Source of the DNA: Caulobacter sp. Root1455
Lineage (GTDB): Bacteria > Pseudomonadota > Alphaproteobacteria > Caulobacterales > Caulobacteraceae
Direction: 5' to 3'
Assembly: GCF_001426905.1 (NCBI RefSeq)
Contig: NZ_LMFQ01000023.1
Coordinates: 124,001 to 188,000 of the forward strand
Length of the DNA stretch: 64,000 nucleotides
In this document: positions 1 to 7,262 of the stretch, piece by piece
How the letters are laid out: every line of letters starts with the position of its first letter
Position numbering within the stretch: position 1 is the stretch's first letter
Translations under genes and position numbers: made by a program
The notes under the pieces: model-generated
Database searches by the model: none
Seen by the model: the letters and a program-made list of their open reading frames with translations, nothing else
Told to the model about the DNA's origin: nothing

Positions 1-800
1 CCCTCGAAGGTCAGGGCCTCGACCACGTCGGGAAAGGTCGCCGAAATGTCGTCGCCGGTGCGGGTGTAGAGGCGCCTTTCGCCACGCTCGCTGACGGCCT
101 GGACGCGGATGCCGTCCCACTTCCACTCGGCGGCGTAGTCGGCGGGATCGAGCTTGGCGAAGTCGACCGCCTCGTCGATGGCCTGGGCCAGCATCACGGG
201 CCTGAACCGTCCCGGCGCGTCGGGCGAGGGCTGTTCCGAGCGACCTTCCAGCCAGGCGAACAGGTCGCCATAGGGCGGGGTCATGGCGTGCCAGACCTCC
301 TCGACCTGGCCGATCTCCACCTGGCCGAAGTCGGCGCAGGCCTGCTTGGCCAGCCGCGCCGAGACGCCGACCCGCAGGCCGCCGGTCATCAGCTTCAGCA
401 ACGCCCAGCGCCCGTCGGCGTCCAGGGCGTCCAGCCAGCCCTCGATCAGCCGCTGCACTTCGGTTCGCGACGCGGTGCGCAGGCTTTCGACCACCTCCGA
501 CAGGTCCGGCTCGCGGTTGGCCCCGGGCTTTTCCGGCCAGACCAGGGCGACGGTCTCGGCCAGGTCGCCGACATAGTCGTAGGACCAGGCGAACAGCTGG
601 GCGTCCATCCGGCTCTCCACCGCCTTGCGGATGAAGGCCGGCTTGGCCGCGTTGAACGACAGCGCCCCGGTCAGGGCCGCCAGCACCCAGCCGCGCTCGG
701 GATCGGGCGTCTCGCGCAGGAAGTCCTTGATCAGGGTGAGCTTGGCGTTGCGCGAGCTGGTCAGGGACAGCCGGTCGAGAAGATGGGCGAAGGCGCGCAT
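1..800 (-). CDS. ATP-dependent DNA ligase, C-terminal part cut by window edge
   Basis: Seals nicks in DNA using ATP, through a covalent lysyl-AMP intermediate. The visible N-terminal 266 residues begin MRAFAHLLDRL, contain the helical DNA-binding domain of this ligase class, and reach the nucleotidyltransferase motif I, AEWKWDGIR, whose adenylated lysine is about residue 227. The start is the ATG at 800, just downstream of the gene ending at 846. The rest of the catalytic and OB domains lie beyond position 1. This family is normally paired with the ligase-associated exonuclease, which is present here at 3059..4069 but separated by other genes. It is not the NAD-dependent replicative ligase. 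The gene is open at the left edge, so its stop is not seen. Confidence 0.93.
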   Translation of the reverse strand, partial: MRAFAHLLDRLSLTSSRNAKLTLIKDFLRETPDPERGWVLAALTGALSFNAAKPAFIRKAVESRMDAQLFAWSYDYVGDLAETVALVWPEKPGANREPDLSEVVESLRTASRTEVQRLIEGWLDALDADGRWALLKLMTGGLRVGVSARLAKQACADFGQVEIGQVEEVWHAMTPPYGDLFAWLEGRSEQPSPDAPGRFRPVMLAQAIDEAVDFAKLDPADYAAEWKWDGIRVQAVSERGERRLYTRTGDDISATFPDVVEALTFE

Positions 801-845
801 GGCAATGAAATGTCGCGCCCCAGGCTTAGGTTCAAGTCGCGGGGT

Positions 846-1568
846 TCAAGTCGCCCGCGTCTCGTCCAGCTGGCCCAGGATCATGATCTTCTGCCAGATC
901 TTGCGGCCCAGGTCGGAGCTCAGGGTTTCGATGTCGTTGACGGCGGCGACCACCACTGGGTCGTTGCTTTCGCCGGCGTAGAGCGCCGCCAGCTTGGCGG
1001 TCAGGGCTAGCATTTCGGCGCTGTAGTCCAGATAGCGGGCCAGCTGAAAGCGGTTCATCTCGCGGGCGGGCGACGAGGCGGTGCGCGGGCCCAGGACCAG
1101 CGTCGGGTCCTTGGTCAGCTGGTGCATGTCGATCACGTGGGCGAAGGACCGCAGCTCGTGCAGGGCCTTCTGGACTCGCGAGCGTTTCCAGCGCGACTCC
1201 AGCGACACCAGGAACCAGATCGCCGCGCCCGACAGCAGCAGCAGGTTGACGGCCGGCTCCAGGCTGGTGGCCAGGGCCAGGGCGCCGGCGTCGCGCAGGT
1301 TCGCCAGCCAGTCCAGGCGGCCGATCAGAGTCGCCTCGGCCCCGATCGCCGCGACCGCGATCACCGCCACCAGGGTCCGCAGGCCCAGATAGGGCCGCGA
1401 CAGCCGCCGGGCCCGCTGGGCCGTGACCCGGGCCACCGCCGTCAGCTGGCCGCAGACCTCCGACAGGCCCGACGCCGGAAAGCGTTCCGCCACCCGAGCC
1501 TTCAGGTGGTCGAGCGTCTGGACCACCTTGTCGGCGTCCAGCCTCAGCGCGCTGTTGCGAACGGCCAT
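846..1568 (-). CDS. membrane protein of unknown function
   Basis: A 240-residue protein I do not recognise. The N-terminal 60 residues are hydrophilic, followed by two likely membrane segments at about 61-82 and 103-122 and then a charged, mostly helical domain of about 115 residues that should be cytoplasmic. The long in-frame extension towards 1991 runs over the divergent thioesterase, so I chose the ATG at 1568. It ends 45 bases before the ligase start on the same strand and could be co-transcribed with it. Its upstream region carries a strong palindrome (1646-1669) shared with the divergent thioesterase. Confidence 0.72.
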   Translation of the reverse strand: MAVRNSALRLDADKVVQTLDHLKARVAERFPASGLSEVCGQLTAVARVTAQRARRLSRPYLGLRTLVAVIAVAAIGAEATLIGRLDWLANLRDAGALALATSLEPAVNLLLLSGAAIWFLVSLESRWKRSRVQKALHELRSFAHVIDMHQLTKDPTLVLGPRTASSPAREMNRFQLARYLDYSAEMLALTAKLAALYAGESNDPVVVAAVNDIETLSSDLGRKIWQKIMILGQLDETRAT

Positions 1569-1645
1569 GCGGGTCCCCCGATCCGGTCCCCATCGGGACG
1601 GGGCGACGCTAGCACGGCGCCCAGAACGGGGGCGAGGCTTGAAGT

Positions 1646-1669
1646 CAATTCGAACATCTGTTTGAATTG
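1646..1669. promoter_or_regulatory. 24-bp near-perfect palindrome, probable operator
   Basis: CAATTCGAAC, then ATCT, then GTTTGAATTG: ten-base arms with nine complementary pairs. It lies between the divergent membrane-protein gene (start 1568) and the thioesterase (start 1701), 31 bases upstream of the latter, so one regulator bound here could control both. The symmetry suits a TetR or similar dimer; no such regulator is adjacent, so the factor is unknown. Confidence 0.55.
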
Positions 1670-1700
1670 CACGGTCCAGAGCCCGGACCAGGAGGCGACC

Positions 1701-2111
1701 ATGACCCCGCCCGAGCCCTTCGTCCCGCATCCCCGCAAGAGTCCGCTGACCACGCCGTGGGAGCCGATCTTCGCCGACATCCGCGACGACCGCTGGGTGC
1801 TGGCCGTGGAGGTGCGCGAGCCGCACACCAATTCGCGCGGCGGCCCGCACGGCGGCCTGATCGCCGCCCTGGCCGACAACGCCATGGGCCTGTCGTGCGG
1901 GGTGATGCTGACCCGGCTGAAGATCCCTAGCAAAGGTCTGATCACCGTCTCGCTGGGACTGGACTACATCGCCGCCGCCCAGATCGGCCAATGGCTGGCC
2001 TTCGACACCGACTTCATCAAGCCTGGCAAGAGCCTGTGCTACGCCGAGGCCACCGTGCGCGCCGACGACAAGCCGGTGGCGCGGGCCCGGGCGACGTTCA
2101 AGGTGGTGTGA
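1701..2111 (+). CDS. PaaI-family hotdog thioesterase
   Basis: A 136-residue protein of the hotdog-fold PaaI thioesterase group, expected to hydrolyse acyl- or aryl-CoA esters in the cytoplasm. The hallmark is the segment GGPHGGLIAALADNAMG (about residues 50-66), where the HGG turn starts the central helix and the Asp is the likely catalytic acid, followed by strands containing LGLDYIAAA and ARARATFKVV. Length is normal for the family. The ATG at 1701 has a GGAGG ribosome site about 7 bases upstream; longer in-frame extensions overlap the divergent gene and are unlikely. The substrate cannot be told from sequence. Confidence 0.87.
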   Translation: MTPPEPFVPHPRKSPLTTPWEPIFADIRDDRWVLAVEVREPHTNSRGGPHGGLIAALADNAMGLSCGVMLTRLKIPSKGLITVSLGLDYIAAAQIGQWLAFDTDFIKPGKSLCYAEATVRADDKPVARARATFKVV

Positions 2112-2127
2112 GCGCGCTTTTGACCGC

Positions 2128-2155
2128 TTGACGGATAAGTCTACATAGGTAGAAT
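2128..2155 (+). promoter_or_regulatory. padR promoter with overlapping inverted repeat
   Basis: TTGACG (2128-2133), a 16-base spacer and TAGAAT (2150-2155) make a near-consensus housekeeping promoter. The -10 box is overlapped by TCTAC-atag-GTAGA (2140-2153), a likely autoregulatory operator for the PadR protein that follows. The expected transcription start, 6-8 bases after the -10, falls on or next to the ATG at 2162, so the mRNA may be leaderless; no ribosome site could fit. Confidence 0.65.
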
Positions 2156-2161
2156 TATGAC

Positions 2162-2467
2162 ATGGTCACGCGCAATCGACAGCTTTCGCCGCAGACGACG
2201 GCGGTCCTCGGCCTGCTGGCCGACAATCCGGAGCACTGGCTCTATGGGCTCGAGCTGTCCCGGGCCAGCGGACTCAAGTCCGGAAGCCTCTACCCGATCC
2301 TGGTGCGTCTGGCGGATCGAGGGCTGCTCGAGAGCCGGTGGCTGGAGCCGGAGAAGGCCGGCCGCCCGCCACGACACGCCTATCGCATCACCGCGCGGGG
2401 CAAGACCGCGCTCCGCGACGCGAGGTCGCTTTCGACACTCAAAGACCTGAAGGTGGTTCCCGGATGA
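2162..2467 (+). CDS. PadR-family transcriptional regulator
   Basis: A 101-residue winged-helix protein of the PadR family, of the short type that is mostly DNA-binding domain. Typical landmarks are LSPQTTAVLGLLAD, then YGLELSRASGLKSGSLYPIL (recognition helix) and the wing GRPPRHAYRITARGK. It probably represses its own promoter, whose -10 box contains an inverted repeat. Its last codons overlap the ATG of the membrane-protein gene at 2464, so the two are translationally coupled; PadR regulators are often paired this way with a small membrane partner. The effector is unknown. Confidence 0.88.
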   Translation: MVTRNRQLSPQTTAVLGLLADNPEHWLYGLELSRASGLKSGSLYPILVRLADRGLLESRWLEPEKAGRPPRHAYRITARGKTALRDARSLSTLKDLKVVPG

Positions 2468-3036
2468 GCGTTCCCCTTCTTGTCGCTCGAGCCTTGATGC
2501 GGACGGCGGGCTGGATCGCTCCGCGAGAGCGGTCTGAATGGCTGGCCGCCATGGTTGGCGAGCTTGGCGAGATCGGCTCGCCTGGCGCCGCCCTGAGCTG
2601 GGCCGGCGGGTGCCTGGCCGCGGCGACGGGGTGGCGACTTTGGGCGGAGCTGCCCTATGCGGCCGCCGCCGTCCTCGCCAGCGCCGCCAGCACGATCGGC
2701 TACCTCGTCTGGTGGTGGCTGACGCCGCCGCCGCTCGACCTGGCTTGGGTCACGGTGGCTCAGCAGGTGGCGATCGTCGGGGCTACACTGGGCGTAGGCC
2801 TAGTCTTCCCGCGACGCGTGTTGCTGAGCGCCGTCCTGATCGTCACGTCATCCGGCTTCGGCGGTTTGCCCAGGTTCATCATCGACGTCATGGCGTCCGC
2901 CGGCACGCTGGAGAAGGCGGTGGGCCTCGCCCCGGCCATGGCGCTGTTCGTCGCCGAAAATGGCTGGCCGGCGTTGCTCGCGGCGCTTTTGGTCGCGGGT
3001 TGGGCGAACGCCGCGAAGGCCAGGTCTTGGCGCTGA
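2464..3036 (+). CDS. small integral membrane protein coupled to padR
   Basis: A 190-residue protein with no family I can name. A short amphipathic N-terminus (ALMRTAGWIAPRERSEWLAAM) is followed by about four hydrophobic segments, near residues 60-80, 92-112, 116-140 and 165-185. The ATG at 2464 overlaps the padR stop by four bases (ATGA). The N-terminal segment with W-IAPRERSEWL resembles the pre-membrane domain of other PadR-linked membrane proteins. It may be what the PadR protein regulates, but that is inferred only from the overlap. Confidence 0.75.
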   Translation: MSVPLLVARALMRTAGWIAPRERSEWLAAMVGELGEIGSPGAALSWAGGCLAAATGWRLWAELPYAAAAVLASAASTIGYLVWWWLTPPPLDLAWVTVAQQVAIVGATLGVGLVFPRRVLLSAVLIVTSSGFGGLPRFIIDVMASAGTLEKAVGLAPAMALFVAENGWPALLAALLVAGWANAAKARSWR

Positions 3037-3058
3037 TGTCCGCCCAGGAGGCGCGCCC

Positions 3059-4069
3059 CTACTCCCCCTCCTCCTCGTCATAGCCCACCAGCCGCAGCGC
3101 CCGCGCTGGAATGCCTTCCAGCTCGCACCAGCGTTCCAGCGCCTCCTCCCGTCCGTGGGTGATCCACACCTCGCCGGGGCGCAGCTCGTCGAGGGTGGCG
3201 GTCAGCTCGTCCCAGTCGGCGTGGTCGGAGATGATCAGCGGCAGTTCGACCCCGCGCTGGCGGGCCCGGGCCCGCACCCGCATCCAGCCGCTGGCGAAGC
3301 AGTCGACCGGGTCGGGGAAGCGCCGCGACCAGCGGTCGGCCAGGGCCGAGGGCGGGGCGACGATGATCGCGCCCTCGAAGTCCTTCTTGGTTCCCGTCGT
3401 GGCCGGAGCCAGCGGGCCCAGCGCGACGCCGTGGCGCTCGTAGAGCCGGTTCAGCCGCTCCATGGCCCCGTGCACGTGGATGGTCCTGTCCCAGCCGGCC
3501 TCGCGCAGCAGGCTGATCACCCGCTGGGCCTTGCCCAGGGCGTAGGCCCCGACGATGTGCGAGCGCTCGGGAAACTGCTCGACCGATTTCAGCAGGGCGG
3601 CGATCTCGCCCTTGTCGTCGGGATGGCGGAACACCGGCAGGCCGAAGGTCGCCTCGGTCACGAACACGTCGCAGGGCACGGGCTCGAAGGCCGGGCAGGT
3701 GGGGTCGCGCCGGCGCTTGTAGTCGCCGGAGACGACGATGGTCATGCCCTTCCAGCGCACCACGGCCTGGGCCGAGCCCAGCACGTGGCCGGCCGGGACC
3801 AGGGAGACCTCGACGCCGTTGTGGGTGAAGCTCTGGCCATAGGTCAGCGGCTGGCGGCGGCCGGCGAAATCCTCGCCGTAGCGCTCGGCCATGATCGCCA
3901 GGGTCTCGGGGGTGGCGGCCACGACGCCATGACCGGCCCGGGCGTGGTCGGCGTGGCCATGGGTGATCACCGCCCGGTCCACCGGGCGGACGGGGTCGAT
4001 GTAGAAGTCCCCGGGCGGGCAATACAGCCCGTCGGGCTTCGGGCAGATCAGGTCCTGAGGCTTCATCAC
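3059..4069 (-). CDS. ligase-associated DNA exonuclease (metallo-beta-lactamase/beta-CASP fold)
   Basis: A 336-residue nuclease of the mRNA 3'-end-processing-factor-like family that accompanies bacterial ATP-dependent DNA ligases. The metal-binding HGHADHAR (about residue 38-45) is the metallo-beta-lactamase HxHxDH motif, followed by PAGHVLGSAQ, VSGDYKRRRD and, near the C-terminus, SDHADWDEL and WITHGRE. Such enzymes are thought to trim DNA ends for the ligase in a small repair module. The partner ligase is at 1..800, same strand but 2.3 kb away. Two consecutive ATG codons (4069, 4066) are possible starts. The 38-base gap to the divergent gene at 4108 must hold both promoters. Confidence 0.92.
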   Translation of the reverse strand: MMKPQDLICPKPDGLYCPPGDFYIDPVRPVDRAVITHGHADHARAGHGVVAATPETLAIMAERYGEDFAGRRQPLTYGQSFTHNGVEVSLVPAGHVLGSAQAVVRWKGMTIVVSGDYKRRRDPTCPAFEPVPCDVFVTEATFGLPVFRHPDDKGEIAALLKSVEQFPERSHIVGAYALGKAQRVISLLREAGWDRTIHVHGAMERLNRLYERHGVALGPLAPATTGTKKDFEGAIIVAPPSALADRWSRRFPDPVDCFASGWMRVRARARQRGVELPLIISDHADWDELTATLDELRPGEVWITHGREEALERWCELEGIPARALRLVGYDEEEGE

Positions 4070-4107
4070 GATGGATATGGCAACGCGCGCGGCTATAAAC
4101 CTATCCC

Positions 4108-4617
4108 ATGAGCACCGATTTGAGCGCCGGCGAACAGCATCGGCTGATCGCCAACACCATGAACGAGGGCAGTCCTCAGGCCCGGGCCCTGGGCTTCCAG
4201 ACGCTGGAGATCGGTGACGCCGTCGCCATCCTCAAGGTCCCGTACCGGCCCGAGATCGTCGGCGACCCCGAGACCGGGGTGATCGCCGGCGGAGTCGTGA
4301 CCACCTTGCTGGACCACGCCAGCGGCCAGGCGGTGCACGCCGCGCTCAGCGAATGGACCTCGATCGCCACCCTCGACCTGCGCATCGACTACATGCGGCC
4401 GGCCCAGCCGGGCCGCGACGTGCTGGCCCGCGCCCATTGCTACAAGGTCACCCGCTCGGTGGCCTTCGTGCGCGCCGTGGCCTACGAGGACGACCCCGAC
4501 GACCCCGTCGCCGCCGCCCAGGCCGCCTTCATGCTCGACTCCAGCGCCGGCAAGAAGCCCGGCGCCAACTTCAAGCCGCCTAGGTCCAAGTCAGGCGAAA
4601 AGGGAGACGCCGCATGA
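4108..4617 (+). CDS. PaaI-family thioesterase
   Basis: A 169-residue hotdog protein predicted to hydrolyse CoA thioesters. The family signature GVIAGGVVTTLLDHASGQAV (about residues 54-73) carries the GG turn and the catalytic-type Asp, followed by ATLDLRIDYMRPAQPGRDV. The C-terminus has about 25 extra hydrophilic residues (GKKPGANFKPPRSKSGEKGD) not needed for the fold. It overlaps the next thioesterase gene by four bases, and the two very probably form one transcript and possibly a mixed oligomer. Confidence 0.88.
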   Translation: MSTDLSAGEQHRLIANTMNEGSPQARALGFQTLEIGDAVAILKVPYRPEIVGDPETGVIAGGVVTTLLDHASGQAVHAALSEWTSIATLDLRIDYMRPAQPGRDVLARAHCYKVTRSVAFVRAVAYEDDPDDPVAAAQAAFMLDSSAGKKPGANFKPPRSKSGEKGDAA

Positions 4618-5033
4618 GCGACGCCGACACCCGCCTGATCGCCGTGCTGGGCTCGATCCCCTACGCCAAGTTCATCGGCATGCGCGCCGAGCTGGCCGGC
4701 GACGAGATGACCGCCATCCTGCCGTTCTCCGATCACATCGTCGGCAATCCGATGCTGCCGGCCATCCACGGCGGGGTGCTGGGCGCCTTCATGGAGATGA
4801 CGGCCCTGGCCCAGTTGTCGGTGGCCGAGCCGCTCAAGCGCCAGCCCCGGACCATCGACGTCTCGATCGAATATCTGCGCACGGGCCGGCCGCTGACCAC
4901 CTTCGCCCGCGCCCAGATCAAGAAGGTCGGCCGGCGGATCGCCAATGTCCATGTCGAGGCCTGGCAGGAACAGCGCGCCGCCCCCATCGCCGCCTTGCGC
5001 GGCCATTTCCTGTTGACCTCCGCGGAGGACTGA
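4614..5033 (+). CDS. PaaI-family thioesterase, second of a coupled pair
   Basis: A 139-residue hotdog thioesterase, with MLPAIHGGVLGAFMEMTALA as the HGG helix region and PRTIDVSIEYLRTGRPLTTF as the following strand. Its ATG overlaps the stop of the preceding thioesterase (ATGA), so it is coupled to it. The pair differs clearly in sequence, so this is not a recent duplication. Tandem PaaI genes of this kind are common in alphaproteobacteria but their substrates are not known. Confidence 0.88.
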   Translation: MSDADTRLIAVLGSIPYAKFIGMRAELAGDEMTAILPFSDHIVGNPMLPAIHGGVLGAFMEMTALAQLSVAEPLKRQPRTIDVSIEYLRTGRPLTTFARAQIKKVGRRIANVHVEAWQEQRAAPIAALRGHFLLTSAED

Positions 5034-5095
5034 TCCGGACGACGAACAATGGTCTCAAAGGTAAAAGTTTCCATTGCAACGGTATGAATCGACAA

Positions 5096-5113
5096 CATTA
5101 CACCTCTGTAATG
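5096..5113. promoter_or_regulatory. palindrome upstream of the 32-residue peptide gene
   Basis: CATTAC-acctct-GTAATG is a perfect 6-6-6 inverted repeat in the AT-richer 211-base gap between the thioesterase pair and the small membrane peptide at 5245. It sits about 130 bases upstream of that start codon. It looks like a protein-binding site; nothing identifies the regulator. Confidence 0.4.
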
Positions 5114-5244
5114 CCGATTACCGGCGTCAACGTTTCTTAAAAACGCTTCATGAAGCAAAGGTAACGGGTGTTCACCATCCCGCGGGCCTATACCCCTGAT
5201 CACCGGACGCGGTCGTCGCGCCGGACACTCAGGGAACCAAGACA

Positions 5245-5343
5245 ATGACCTTCTCGAACAGCGCTTTTTCCGGTTTCGCCAGCATCGTTCTGGCCATGCT
5301 GCCCCTCGTCGTGATCGCCGGCTCGCTCGTCTCGAGCTTCTAA
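5245..5343 (+). CDS. 32-residue single-pass membrane peptide
   Basis: A small reading frame, MTFSNSAFSGFASIVLAMLP then LVVIAGSLVSSF, preceded by AGGGAACC about 8 bases upstream of the ATG. Residues 12-29 form one clean hydrophobic helix, with a polar Ser/Asn-rich N-terminus. Composition and the ribosome site make coding likely. It stands alone between the thioesterase pair and the convergent deacetylase gene, with its own AT-rich upstream region. Function unknown; such peptides often sit in the inner membrane and modulate a larger protein. Confidence 0.6.
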   Translation: MTFSNSAFSGFASIVLAMLPLVVIAGSLVSSF

Positions 5344-5378
5344 GTGATCGCCGCGTAGCTCCACCGGAGCGCGACCCC

Positions 5379-6296
5379 TCAGGCCTTCAGGGCCTCGCGG
5401 GCCGCCCGGTGGAGAAGGGCGTGACGATGCGCCAACCGATCGATGTCGGCGTCGTATCCGCCGCCGATCACCCCGGCCACGGGGACCCCCCTTTCCAGAC
5501 ATGAGCCCAGGACGAACGCCTCGCGCCGCGCGAGCCCCTCGTCGCTCAGACTCAGACGCCCCAGCTTGTCGTCCGCGTGCGGATCGACCCCGGCGTTGAA
5601 GAACACCAGGTCCGGCGCCACGCGCGCCAGCAGGTCCGGCAGGATCTCTCCCAACCTTCCCAGATAAGCCTCGTCGCCCGTGCCGTCCGGCAGGTCGACG
5701 TCCAGGTCGCTGGCCGCCTTGCGGGCCGGGAAGTTCTTCTCGGCGTGCATCGAGAAGGTGAAGACGCTGGGATCGTTCTCGAAGATCCTCGCGGTGCCGT
5801 CGCCCTGGTGGACGTCGAGGTCGACGACCAGCACCTGGCCGACCTTGCCCTCCGCCAACAGCCGCCGCGCCGCCACCGCCACGTCGTTGAACACGCAGAA
5901 GCCCGCGCCCGTGTCGGCCTGGGCGTGGTGGCTGCCGCCGGCGGTGTTGCAGGCGATCCCGTGTTCCAACGCCAGACGCGCCGCCGCCAGGGTGCCACCG
6001 ACCGCCGCCCGGGCCCGGATCGCCACCGACTCCGTATTGGGCAGGCCGACCCGCCGGGCCACGTCGGCCGGCAAAGTCAGGTCGATCACCCCGCGCACAT
6101 AGGCCGCGTCATGGACCAACAGCAGGCTCTCCAGATCGATCGGCTCGGGCCGCACGAAGCCGGCCGGACCCGCTACGCCCTCGGCCTGCAGCACCGCCGC
6201 CAGCCGCGCGAACTTGTCCATGGGGAAGCGGTGGCCCGGCGGAATCTCGGCGCGGAAGGCGGGGTGGTGGATGATCGGCGGGAAGGACGGGACCAT
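5379..6296 (-). CDS. histone-deacetylase-family hydrolase
   Basis: A 305-residue member of the HDAC/acetylpolyamine amidohydrolase superfamily, a zinc enzyme that removes acyl groups from amines. The expected elements are in order: HHPAF and HDAAYV near the N-terminus, AGGSHHAQADTGAGFCVFND (tandem active-site histidines, about 130), VVDLDVHQGDGT (zinc Asp and His) and FNAGVDPHADD (second zinc Asp), ending with GVIGGGYD. These are the class II-like bacterial proteins that deacetylate small molecules or proteins rather than histones. I chose the ATG at 6296; the in-frame extension runs over the divergent tesB gene. Confidence 0.92.
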   Translation of the reverse strand: MVPSFPPIIHHPAFRAEIPPGHRFPMDKFARLAAVLQAEGVAGPAGFVRPEPIDLESLLLVHDAAYVRGVIDLTLPADVARRVGLPNTESVAIRARAAVGGTLAAARLALEHGIACNTAGGSHHAQADTGAGFCVFNDVAVAARRLLAEGKVGQVLVVDLDVHQGDGTARIFENDPSVFTFSMHAEKNFPARKAASDLDVDLPDGTGDEAYLGRLGEILPDLLARVAPDLVFFNAGVDPHADDKLGRLSLSDEGLARREAFVLGSCLERGVPVAGVIGGGYDADIDRLAHRHALLHRAAREALKA

Positions 6297-6374
6297 CGCT
6301 CGACGATGGGGATGGCGAGGATTTGGTGCAACCACGCACTTGCCCCGTCCGGCTTGCGCGCCTAACCAACCCCC

Positions 6375-7229
6375 ATGCGCACGCCCGAGAACCTCGCCGA
6401 AATCCTCGCCCTCGAAACGATCGAGGTGAACCTGTTCCGGGGCGTCAGCCCCAATGACGGCTTCCCCAGAATCTTCGGCGGGCTGGTGATCGCCCAGGCC
6501 CTGACCGCGGCCTATCGCACCGTGCCCGACCGCATCTGCCATTCGCTGCACGCCTATTTCATCCGCCCCGGCGACGTGAACGCCCCGGTCCTCTACGAGG
6601 TCGAGCGGGCCCGCGACGGCGGCACCTTCACCACCCGCCGGGTGGCGGCGATCCAGCACGGCGAGCAGATCTTCAACCTGGCCGCCTCGTTCCAGACCCC
6701 CGAGGAGGGGCTGGAGCACCAGAGCCAGATGCCCGACGCGCCGGACCCCGAAAGCCTGCCGACCGAGGGCGACTATCTGCGCTCGCTGGGCGACGAACTG
6801 CATCCGCGCTTCATCAAGCTGGCCGACTTCCCGCGGCCGGTGGACCTGCGCTGGGTCGATCCCCAGCACCCGACCAAGCCGACGCCCAAGTCGTCGACCA
6901 AGCAGGTGTGGATGCGGGCCAAGGCGCCGATCGGCGACGACGTCCGCCTGCAGCAGTGCGCCCTGGCCTACGCCTCGGACATGGCCTTCATGGAAAGCGC
7001 CCTGCGCCCGCACGGCCTGATCTGGACGACGCCCGGCCTGCAGGCCGCCAGCCTCGACCACGCCATGTGGTTCCACCACCCGTTCAACTTCAACGACTGG
7101 ACCCTGTTCTCGCAGGACAGCCCGTCGGCCTCGCAGGGCCGCGGCCTGGTGCGCGGCCAGATGTTCACCCGGGACGGCAAGCTGGTGGCCTCGGTGGCCC
7201 AGGAATGCCTGATGCGGGTTCGGAAGTAG
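6375..7229 (+). CDS. tesB: acyl-CoA thioesterase II
   Basis: A 284-residue double-hotdog thioesterase that releases free fatty acids from medium and long-chain acyl-CoA. Family landmarks are FRGVSPNDGFPRIFGGLVIA with AQAL close behind (first hotdog), HAYFIRPGD, and in the second half LAYASDMAF, SLDHAMWFHHPF and GRGLVRGQMFTRDGKLVASV. The DHAMWFH segment contains the catalytic-type Asp of TesB. Length matches the E. coli protein. It is divergent from the HDAC-like gene and ends in a hairpin facing the Nudix gene. Confidence 0.94.
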   Translation: MRTPENLAEILALETIEVNLFRGVSPNDGFPRIFGGLVIAQALTAAYRTVPDRICHSLHAYFIRPGDVNAPVLYEVERARDGGTFTTRRVAAIQHGEQIFNLAASFQTPEEGLEHQSQMPDAPDPESLPTEGDYLRSLGDELHPRFIKLADFPRPVDLRWVDPQHPTKPTPKSSTKQVWMRAKAPIGDDVRLQQCALAYASDMAFMESALRPHGLIWTTPGLQAASLDHAMWFHHPFNFNDWTLFSQDSPSASQGRGLVRGQMFTRDGKLVASVAQECLMRVRK

Positions 7230-7234
7230 CTTCG

Positions 7235-7262
7235 GGTCGCGGTTCGTCAGCGAACCGCGACC
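7235..7262. terminator. hairpin between convergent tesB and Nudix genes
   Basis: GGTCGCGGTTCG and CGAACCGCGACC form a perfect 12-bp stem around a TCAG loop. It lies directly after the tesB stop and spans the stop of the convergent Nudix gene, so it can act on both transcripts. There is no clear T-run, so classical rho-independent termination is not certain. Confidence 0.55.

Noticed and set aside
1646..1669. LexA box in the palindrome
   Set aside because: GAAC is followed after seven bases by TGAA, not GAAC, so it does not fit.
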